A stretch of 30,146 nucleotides of DNA from a virus: positions 1 to 30,146 of IMG/VR virus record IMGVR_UViG_3300008050_000192; one strand, written 5' to 3'. A program made the position numbers and the translations under genes. Within the stretch, counting starts at the first letter, position 1. Every line of letters begins with the position of its first letter. Below, piece by piece: positions 24,206 to 30,146 of this stretch. A model generated the notes under the pieces. That model did not search any database and had not been told where the DNA came from. It saw nothing but the letters and a program-made list of their open reading frames with translations.

Positions 24206-25573
24206 ATGGCCCAAAAAGAAAACTTTAGTCGGTATGGAAAAGATTTTCAAGAAAACCTCTGCCATCTAATTTTATTAGATCGACCCTTCGCCGATCAAAT
24301 CTCTGAGGTTCTGAATATTAATTTTTTAGAACTGCGCTATCTGCAGGTTTTCGTAGAACTGATTCTCGAATACAGAAAGAAATTTTCAGTTCATCCCTCT
24401 GAGCAGATAATGAAGTCTATTCTTCGAACAGAACTGGACTCACATAGTGAGGCAATTCAAAAACAAATAAGAGACTTTTTTGCGAGAATTCATAGAGTCG
24501 ACATAGAAAATAAAGAGTACATCACCACCACTACTCTAGATTTTTGTAGAAAACAAAAGCTAAAAGAAGCCATGCTTAAATCGGTAAAACTCCTTCAGGA
24601 TTCATCTTTTGATGAGATCGCCGGAGTCATCAACGAGGCATTAAAACTTGGTGCAGATTCCGACTATGGCCACGACTATTTAAAAGATTTTGAGCAACGT
24701 TTCATTCTCAAAGTACGAGACCCCGTTTCTACCGGGTGGGATTATGTTGATGAAATTTCTGCCCAAGGTCTCGGGAAAGGAGAGTTGGGGGTGGTGATTG
24801 CCCCAACCGGCGCCGGTAAAAGTATGGCACTCGTTCATCTGGGTACCGAAGCCCTGTTAGCCGGAAAGACGGTAGTATATTATACATTAGAATTGGCAGA
24901 CACTGTCGTTGGCTCACGTTTTGATAGTTGTATCACCGGTATCCCTCTCAATGATTTAAGTTCTTTTAAGGAAGAAATATATGAAAAGGTCGAATCGTTA
25001 GATGGGACTCTCATTGTGAAGGAATATCCCACCAAATCGGCGACAGTTCAGACTATTAAAAATCATGTAGAAAAATTAGCAAATCGGCAGTTAAAGCCCG
25101 ATATGATCATTGTAGATTATGGAGATTTATTACGTCCCGATTCTGTATTAAGAGAGAAAAGGCATGAGTTAGAGACTATTTATGAACAGCTACGCGCTTT
25201 GGCTCAAACACAACAATGCTGTGTTTGGACAGCATCTCAAACTAATCGTTCTGGATTAAATGCTGAAGTCATTACAATGGAATCAATTTCGGAGGCCTTT
25301 AATAAGTGTTTTGTATCAGATTTTATTTTCACCATTTCCAGAACCGTGGAGGATAAGTTAACAAATACCGGACGTATTTTTGTTGCAAAGAACAGGAATG
25401 GTCCCGACGGTATTATATTCCCTATTATTATGGACACCAGAAATGTTAAAATTAAAGTATTACCCTCAACCGGGGAAACAATTGGGGAAGTTAAAGAGAG
25501 CGCCAAAAAGAGGCAAGAAGTTAAATTAAAAGAAAAATACGCCAAATTTAAGAAGAAAAGAGGAAAGAAATAA
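24206..25573 (+). CDS. 41: Replicative DNA helicase, gp41/DnaB family
   Basis: 455 residues; ATG with GGGAGG (24196-24201). The RecA-type motor is intact: Walker A APTGAGKS (199-206), Walker B MIIVDYGDLL (300-309) with Asp304, a YYTLELAD segment, and a WTASQTNRSG sensor segment (341-350). The N-terminal 150 residues are helical, as in the ring-forming and primase-contacting domain. It ends in a Lys-rich tail. The length equals T4 gp41 (475) and DnaB (471). It unwinds the duplex 5' to 3' ahead of the polymerase. No primase gene is visible in this window. The reductase gene starts two bases later, so the two are probably one transcript. Confidence 0.93.
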   Translation: MAQKENFSRYGKDFQENLCHLILLDRPFADQISEVLNINFLELRYLQVFVELILEYRKKFSVHPSEQIMKSILRTELDSHSEAIQKQIRDFFARIHRVDIENKEYITTTTLDFCRKQKLKEAMLKSVKLLQDSSFDEIAGVINEALKLGADSDYGHDYLKDFEQRFILKVRDPVSTGWDYVDEISAQGLGKGELGVVIAPTGAGKSMALVHLGTEALLAGKTVVYYTLELADTVVGSRFDSCITGIPLNDLSSFKEEIYEKVESLDGTLIVKEYPTKSATVQTIKNHVEKLANRQLKPDMIIVDYGDLLRPDSVLREKRHELETIYEQLRALAQTQQCCVWTASQTNRSGLNAEVITMESISEAFNKCFVSDFIFTISRTVEDKLTNTGRIFVAKNRNGPDGIIFPIIMDTRNVKIKVLPSTGETIGEVKESAKKRQEVKLKEKYAKFKKKRGKK

Positions 25574-25574
25574 A

Positions 25575-27815
25575 ATGTCAATTAGTACTTTACAGGAATA
25601 TACGAGAATCGCTAAATATGCTAAATATTTGCCCGAAGAGAGGCGCAGAGAAACATGGGCCGAACAAGTAAAACGTGTTTTCGACATGCATAGAGAAAAA
25701 TTTAAAGATATTCCAGAAGTACACAAATATATTGACGAGGCGGAAATTGCTGTAAGACGTAAAGAGGTTCTAGGCTCCCAACGCGTCCTCCAATTCGGCG
25801 GCGACCCCATCTTTCAACATAACGCACGACTCTATAATTGTGCTTTTGGGCACATCAACCGCCCTCGTGCTTTCCAAGAACTAATGTATCTTTTGTTGTG
25901 TGGCTGTGGAGTAGGGTTCAGTGTTCAACGACACCACGTTGAGCAGCTTCCACCCATTCGGCAGCCCCACAGAGGTGAGAAAACTTTTGTCGTACCGGAC
26001 ACAATTGAAGGGTGGGCCGATGCTATAGGTGTTTTGGTAAAAAGTTATTTTGCGCGCTCTCAGGATGCTCCCGGCTCACCCAAATACAGGGGTCACCGAG
26101 TTAATTTTGATTATTCCCTAATTCGTCCCGCTGGTTCCCCCCTTAGCTCGGGGTCAAAGGCACCGGGGCCAGATGGTCTGCGGCGATCATTGGAACTAAT
26201 TCGTCGAATTTTTGATGACGCACTGGCGGGGACAGCACAAGCGAACCTCCGGCCAATTCAAGTGTATGATACAATCATGCACGCGGCTGATGCAGTTATT
26301 TCGGGAGGGGTACGGCGCTCGGCTACTATAGCTCTGTTCTCCCCCGATGATCAAGAAATGGCTACAGCCAAAACAGGCCGCTGGCAATTAGAAAATCCCC
26401 AACGGGGGCGCTCTAACAATAGTGCGTTGCTCGTCCGCGACGAAACATCTAAGCAGGATTTTAATCAATTAATGGAATGGGTTAGAGAATTCGGAGAGCC
26501 CGGGTTCATCTGGGCTGAAGATGCCGAATGCGGTTTTAATCCATGCGCTGAAATTAGTCTTTATCCGGTTGATAAGCATGGAAACCCTGGGTGGCAGTTT
26601 TGCAATTTGACCGAGATCAATGGGAAAAAAGCTGACACAGAAGAAAATTTTTATAGAGCTTGCCGAGTAGGGGCTATTATTGGATCCCTTCAGGCGGCTT
26701 ACACTAGCTTTCCATATGTGGGGTCCGTAACCGAAAACATTACCAGCCGGGAAGCTCTATTGGGAGTCTCTATCACTGGCATGATGGACAGCCCAGATAT
26801 TCTATTCGATCCAGCTATTCAACGCAATGGTGCCAAAATTGTTAAAGAAATGAATAAGCGCATCGCGGACATCATTGGGATTAATCAGGCCGCACGCACC
26901 ACCTGTGTGAAACCTGCGGGGTCCACATCTTGCATTCTGGGAACAGCTAGTGGCATTCACCCTCATCACGCTAAACGATATTTTCGTAGAGTTCAGGCCA
27001 ACAAACAAGAAAATCCTGTTCAGCATTTTAAGAAAATTAATCGACGTGCAGTGGAAGGAAGCGCATGGGATCCCAACGGTGTTACTGAAGTTATTACTTT
27101 TTTATGTGAAGTTCCCGTGGGAGCTAAAACTAAAAATCAAATTGATGCCTTAAAATTACTAGAAAGTGTTAAGTCAACACAGCAGAATTGGGTTCGCTAT
27201 GGGACTAATGTTAATCTCTGCGCCCGGAGTGGAATGCGACACAATGTTTCGAATACTATCCATGTCAAAGAGCACGAATGGGACGAAGTGGCTGATTTCA
27301 TTTATAAGAATCGTAAGGATTTTGCTGGTGTAAGTTTGTTGCCCTATTCTGGAGATAAGGATTATGTACAAGCTCCCTTCTGTGCGGTGCCTTATCCAAA
27401 TGATATCTTGAGAGAATATGGACCGGGATCTTTTTTTGCGAGCGGCATCATCGAAGCCGCCTTAATTGCTTTCGAGGGAGACCTTTGGTCTGCGTCCGAT
27501 GCAGTCTTGGGAACCGGCGAATGTTTATTGGAAGTTAATTTGCTTAAACGATCGTGGGCGAACGCAGCAATTAAATTTGCTGAAAGTCATTTTGAGGGAG
27601 ATGTGAGGAAGATGACTTATTGTTTAAAAGATATTTATAATTTAAAATTGTGGGAAAAGTTGTCCAAGGAATATCGAGATATAGACTGGACCGCAATGGT
27701 CGAAGAAGATGATAATATAGAATTTACTCAAGACTCTGCTTGTGCAGGAGGGGCGTGTGAATTACCAACTGAGTATGTGGAGTTGCTGTATGCGGCTTCT
27801 CAAGAGAATAAATAG
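25575..27815 (+). CDS. nrdJ: Class II (B12-dependent) ribonucleotide reductase
   Basis: 746 residues. It reduces ribonucleotides to deoxynucleotides with adenosylcobalamin as radical source, so it needs no oxygen and no second subunit but depends on host cobalamin. The active-site motif is N322-P-C324-A-E326 (thiyl radical site), with redox partners Cys89 (NCAFGH) and Cys343 (QFCNLTEIN). A CGCGVGFSVQ glycine segment lies at 109-118, and the STSCILGTASGIHPHHAKRYFRR stretch is the family's phosphate-binding region. The C-terminal pair Cys723 and Cys728 (ACAGGACEL) can regenerate the active site. The length matches the single-chain Lactobacillus-type reductase (739). It follows the helicase by one base and is read from the same promoter. 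Confidence 0.95.
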   Translation: MSISTLQEYTRIAKYAKYLPEERRRETWAEQVKRVFDMHREKFKDIPEVHKYIDEAEIAVRRKEVLGSQRVLQFGGDPIFQHNARLYNCAFGHINRPRAFQELMYLLLCGCGVGFSVQRHHVEQLPPIRQPHRGEKTFVVPDTIEGWADAIGVLVKSYFARSQDAPGSPKYRGHRVNFDYSLIRPAGSPLSSGSKAPGPDGLRRSLELIRRIFDDALAGTAQANLRPIQVYDTIMHAADAVISGGVRRSATIALFSPDDQEMATAKTGRWQLENPQRGRSNNSALLVRDETSKQDFNQLMEWVREFGEPGFIWAEDAECGFNPCAEISLYPVDKHGNPGWQFCNLTEINGKKADTEENFYRACRVGAIIGSLQAAYTSFPYVGSVTENITSREALLGVSITGMMDSPDILFDPAIQRNGAKIVKEMNKRIADIIGINQAARTTCVKPAGSTSCILGTASGIHPHHAKRYFRRVQANKQENPVQHFKKINRRAVEGSAWDPNGVTEVITFLCEVPVGAKTKNQIDALKLLESVKSTQQNWVRYGTNVNLCARSGMRHNVSNTIHVKEHEWDEVADFIYKNRKDFAGVSLLPYSGDKDYVQAPFCAVPYPNDILREYGPGSFFASGIIEAALIAFEGDLWSASDAVLGTGECLLEVNLLKRSWANAAIKFAESHFEGDVRKMTYCLKDIYNLKLWEKLSKEYRDIDWTAMVEEDDNIEFTQDSACAGGACELPTEYVELLYAASQENK

Positions 27816-27826
27816 GAGTAAGAGAG

Positions 27827-28105
27827 ATGAAATTTCAACCATGTAATCGTTATCTACTAATTCAAAAAGCTGAAAAAACCTTGGAAGTCGAGAGTTTAAT
27901 CCAGGTGCCCGAAGGATTTAAACCGAGTGGACCCACCCATGAGATGGTGACTATTAAGGCCATTGCAGCCGGAACAAAGCCGCCGTTGGCCGTCGGAGAT
28001 AGGGCTGTTGTATTAGGGCATATGATCGAAGAGGTGGATTTTGGAGAGGGGAAGGTCTACTTAATATTAGAAAACCACGTTGTAGGCATCGTGAGGGAGG
28101 AGTGA
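27827..28105 (+). CDS. groES: GroES-like co-chaperonin (gp31 type)
   Basis: 92 residues; ATG preceded by AGGAG in the 11-base gap. It caps the host GroEL chamber. The GroES fold is visible: CNRYLLIQ first strand (like KPLHDRVIVK), a flexible segment at about 17-36 containing an SLIQVP that fits the GroEL-binding mobile loop (hydrophobic Ile-x-Ile/Val type), VTIKAIAAG (like VLAVGNG), VGDRAVV, and a closing VYLILENHVVGIV strand. T4 uses gp31 (111 residues) to let GroEL fold its large capsid protein; the same is likely here. It is nearer to GroES (97) in size. Confidence 0.8.
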   Translation: MKFQPCNRYLLIQKAEKTLEVESLIQVPEGFKPSGPTHEMVTIKAIAAGTKPPLAVGDRAVVLGHMIEEVDFGEGKVYLILENHVVGIVREE

Positions 28106-28107
28106 AA

Positions 28108-28260
28108 ATGAATACAGAGAATGAAAATTTTATTAAAACCATTAAAGAGTTAATTAAGGAGCATGTGGGGGGAGATGAAATTCTGTTGGATTCGCCCTCC
28201 AAGCGTAAACTCCGTGCCATCAACGAAAAGAAAAACAAAAGAGGAAAACGTGGAAAATAG
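28108..28260 (+). CDS. Small 50-residue Lys-rich protein
   Basis: ATG with a strong GGGAGG (28095-28100) seven bases upstream, open for 50 codons to TAG 28260. The product begins MNTENENFIKTIKELI and ends in a run rich in Lys, Arg and Gly; the first half is an amphipathic helix. The gene starts two bases after the GroES-like stop and its last 11 bases overlap the ThyX start, so it is probably co-translated with its neighbours. No family recognised. A small DNA- or RNA-binding protein is possible; a spurious frame is less likely given the ribosome site and gene packing. Confidence 0.65.
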   Translation: MNTENENFIKTIKELIKEHVGGDEILLDSPSKRKLRAINEKKNKRGKRGK

Positions 28261-28978
28261 AACCATCTATTTGTACGATGATGATGTGGGGAGGGTAGAA
28301 TATGTGGACCATATGGGCAGTGATATCACTGTGGTTAATAGTGCGCGTGTCTCTTTTGGTGTACAAAAGGAGGAAGTAGATGACGGGGATAAAAGACTTA
28401 TCAATTATTTGGTTGGACACCGACACACTTCAACACTTGAGCATTCTCTTGTCACCTTCCGATTTGTTGTTCCTTTATTTATTAGGAGTCAGCATCACCG
28501 TCATCGCACTTGGAGTTACAATGAAATTTCTCGACGTTATACAGACGTAGATATTAAATTTTATTCTCCCACGGAATACCGAGAGCAAAGCAAATCTAAT
28601 CGCCAAGCCTCAACTGAAGAGACTTTTATTCCTCACAAATATATTCCTTCCATTGATTGCCGGATGAACCTGGTCAATGCGGTCCAGGCTCATCACAAAG
28701 AATCTATTTTGTTGTATAATAATCTTTTAGGTGCTGGCGTCTGTCGAGAACAAGCCCGAGGAATTCTCCCTCAAAATATGTATACTCAATATTATGGCAC
28801 AGCTAACTTAAATAATCTCTTGAAGTTTATCGAATTACGCAAACACGCTGGAGCACAGTGGGAGATGCAGAAAGTCGCCAATGCGGTATTGGAAATCTGC
28901 GAAGAACTTTTCCCCATCACGGTTGAAGCATGGAAAAAATCCATCAACAGGTCTTCGAGTACGACCAAATCGTCATAG
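28250..28978 (+). CDS. thyX: FAD-dependent thymidylate synthase
   Basis: 242 residues from GTG 28250, which has GAGG (28241-28244) five bases upstream. Longer in-frame starts (28163) fall inside the small gene before it. The ThyX signature RHRxxSxNxxSxR is R84-H-R-TW-S89-Y-N91-EI-S94-R-R96. Segments around AGVCREQARGILPQNMYTQYYGTANLNNLLKF carry the family's nucleotide-binding residues. It makes dTMP from dUMP using FAD, NADPH and methylene-folate, without the dihydrofolate product of ThyA, so no phage DHFR is needed. It pairs logically with NrdJ to supply dTTP. The last 49 bases overlap the next gene in another frame. Confidence 0.95.
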   Translation: MENRTIYLYDDDVGRVEYVDHMGSDITVVNSARVSFGVQKEEVDDGDKRLINYLVGHRHTSTLEHSLVTFRFVVPLFIRSQHHRHRTWSYNEISRRYTDVDIKFYSPTEYREQSKSNRQASTEETFIPHKYIPSIDCRMNLVNAVQAHHKESILLYNNLLGAGVCREQARGILPQNMYTQYYGTANLNNLLKFIELRKHAGAQWEMQKVANAVLEICEELFPITVEAWKKSINRSSSTTKSS

Positions 28979-29802
28979 GGGGAGGATTAAATGCTCTCCT
29001 TTATGCGTATCTTAATGATTGTCCTTGTATCTTTGCCTGCGCTGACCCTCCTTTCCGCTTTGACGATTTCGCTGAAGATTATGATTTCCGTTCTCTGGGA
29101 GTGACAACCTCTTCGAAACTCGAACTTTGGGAAAGATTGATTCGGGTGCTTGGTTTATCAGGCCTATTGCCGATGGCAGACAAAACCGCGAGTATCACCA
29201 TAAACAAAAATATACTAAAAGCGGTCACCCACGTATCTCGCCTGGGGCGCTTTGAGTTTGAAAAACTTATAATATTTGATGATGAAAAAGTAAGCGGACT
29301 CCCTTTTATAAAAAGCCGCATCGAGCGGCCGGCCAAAGTTATTGATTGGTTCAATGTCCGGAGCGGGATGGAACATCACCATGATGTCATCGACACCCAT
29401 GATCATTTTATTAATCGGGTATACTTCTATCCTTCAGATAGGCTGGATGGCGCCAAAGGAAAGAGGATCCGTAAAGACTTGGTGGCCGTTTCTTATTTGG
29501 AGGCTGCTCAATTAAACAATTTCGACTATTCTTCCACCATGGCAAGGTTTAAAATAACCCAGTTGATGAAGGACGCCGGGATCCGTGGAGCACGGAACGG
29601 CCGAGATACTTATAACCCGAAGCTCTATCGGTATTACTCCCCCAAGATTGAATCAGCCCAGAGGGAAATAGTGAGAGATATTAAAAACTATTACGAGCCG
29701 GATGAAAGATTTGAGTTCCGTTACGACACTGCCGAAGAAATAATTAAAAACTTTCCTGAAGAGCTGGAAAGTTATAGTTCAAGATTGGCACGACGCTTAT
29801 GA
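28930..29802 (+). CDS. Rossmann-like protein of unknown function
   Basis: 290 residues; ATG 28930 overlaps the end of thyX by 49 bases. The ribosome site is weak, so a slightly different start is possible. The N-terminus YDQIVIGGGLNALLYAYLND (11-30) has the beta-strand, glycine-turn, helix pattern of a dinucleotide (FAD/NAD) binding fold, with Ala22 in place of the last Gly of GxGxxG. The following CIFA strand fits. Past residue 60 no family is recognisable; there is a HHHDVIDTHDHF His-rich segment (149-160) that could bind metal and a Tyr-rich C-terminal part. Position between thyX and a nucleotidyltransferase suggests nucleotide or cofactor chemistry. Not a typical flavoenzyme by the visible sequence. 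Confidence 0.6.
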   Translation: MEKIHQQVFEYDQIVIGGGLNALLYAYLNDCPCIFACADPPFRFDDFAEDYDFRSLGVTTSSKLELWERLIRVLGLSGLLPMADKTASITINKNILKAVTHVSRLGRFEFEKLIIFDDEKVSGLPFIKSRIERPAKVIDWFNVRSGMEHHHDVIDTHDHFINRVYFYPSDRLDGAKGKRIRKDLVAVSYLEAAQLNNFDYSSTMARFKITQLMKDAGIRGARNGRDTYNPKLYRYYSPKIESAQREIVRDIKNYYEPDERFEFRYDTAEEIIKNFPEELESYSSRLARRL

Positions 29803-30146
29803 GTAGTTATCATTTAGCTGGTATTGTCCCGGTAGCGGGAGAGCCCCTAGACTTTGACTTTGACTGGGGCGATGCTATGATGCCCATCGCCCCCAACTAT
29901 CTCGCCATTGAGCGAGCCGTATATGAATGTGCGTGGGCTGGATGCGAAACGATCTGGATCGTCTGTAATGATGATACAAAGCCCCTTATCAGACACAGGC
30001 TTGGCGAGTACGTCCAAGACCCCGTGTGGATCGGGCGAAGACTGGATGTTTTCCCTTCGGAATCTCGGAAGCCTATTCCGATCTATTACGTCCCCATCAA
30101 AGCAAAGGACGTTGGAAAGCGAGATTGTCTCGCTTGGAGCATCCTC
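29799..30146 (+). CDS. Putative nucleotidyltransferase, 5' part only
   Basis: ATG 29799 overlaps the previous stop (ATGA), and the frame stays open for 116 codons to the window end. The N-terminus LAGIVPVAGEPLDF resembles the nucleotide-binding loop of sugar-nucleotide pyrophosphorylases, which normally read AGG-x-GTR-L. It is followed by a MMPIAPNYLAIERAVYECAWAGCETIWIVCNDD stretch in the position of the helix-strand unit that precedes the metal-binding part of that fold. A PLIRHRLGEYVQDP segment follows. Such enzymes activate sugars or phosphate-linked groups, for instance for DNA or surface modification. The catalytic Lys/Arg of the canonical loop is not obvious, so the assignment is tentative. 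The 3' end is outside the window. Confidence 0.5.
   Translation, partial: MSSYHLAGIVPVAGEPLDFDFDWGDAMMPIAPNYLAIERAVYECAWAGCETIWIVCNDDTKPLIRHRLGEYVQDPVWIGRRLDVFPSESRKPIPIYYVPIKAKDVGKRDCLAWSIL

Noticed and set aside
28163-28249. Upstream extension of ThyX
   Set aside because: It overlaps the 50-residue gene, adds a sequence unlike ThyX, and GTG 28250 has a GAGG ribosome site.
1-30146. tRNA genes, CRISPR arrays, insertion sequences, integrase or attachment sites
   Set aside because: Gaps are too short for tRNAs except a few of about 100 bases, none of which folds by eye into a cloverleaf; no repeat array, transposase or integrase was seen.

Overview
The window is a slice of a tailed-phage genome of the T4-like myovirus type. 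All 24 protein-coding genes I call read on the + strand and are packed with short gaps or small overlaps. The T4 signature is direct: the 3' part of a gp23-type major capsid gene, then neck proteins, contractile sheath (gp18), tube (gp19), a gp26-type baseplate chaperone, tape measure and baseplate genes, and later a gp32-type zinc ssDNA-binding protein, a gp41/DnaB helicase and a UvsX/RecA recombinase. It is not a close T4 relative. The sheath is about 50% longer than T4's, the DNA polymerase is a small family A enzyme rather than T4's family B gp43, and nucleotide metabolism uses class II (B12-dependent) NrdJ and ThyX. This mix is typical of environmental, especially aquatic, T4-like phages. 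The host cannot be named from the sequence.

Layout. (1) 1-18140, virion genes: capsid (partial), two neck proteins, tail terminator, sheath, tube, gp26-like protein plus an overlapping small frame, a small unknown, tape measure, tube-cap-like protein, LysM-type wedge protein, a 1312-residue baseplate protein and a 431-residue unknown. Four gaps here carry the motif [A/G]ACTATTTA before a gene start (late-promoter candidates), and two intrinsic terminators are clear. (2) 18146-20168: the compact family A polymerase and a protein resembling the FtsZ/tubulin GTPase fold. They continue the late gene run with no promoter of their own. (3) 20201-25573, replication and recombination: small SH3-like protein, ssDNA-binding protein, FKBP/SlyD-type isomerase, RecA/UvsX, FEN-type 5' nuclease and replicative helicase. 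Four near-identical sigma70-type promoters (TTGxxx, 17-base spacer, TGnTATATT) occur here, three of them with a perfect inverted repeat overlapping or flanking the promoter. (4) 25575-30146, nucleotide metabolism and chaperone genes: NrdJ, GroES-like co-chaperonin, a 50-residue ORF, ThyX, a Rossmann-like protein and the 5' part of a likely nucleotidyltransferase.

How it fits together: the helicase, SSB, recombinase, split Pol I-like pair (polymerase and 5' nuclease in separate genes) and dNTP enzymes form a replication module. The capsid-to-baseplate block builds the head-tail joint and contractile tail. Two folding helpers (FKBP and GroES-like) may assist virion assembly. The most unusual items are the tubulin/FtsZ-like protein beside the polymerase, the exonuclease-less family A polymerase, a possible frameshift between the gp26-like protein and the next frame just upstream of the tape-measure region, and the two distinct promoter classes.
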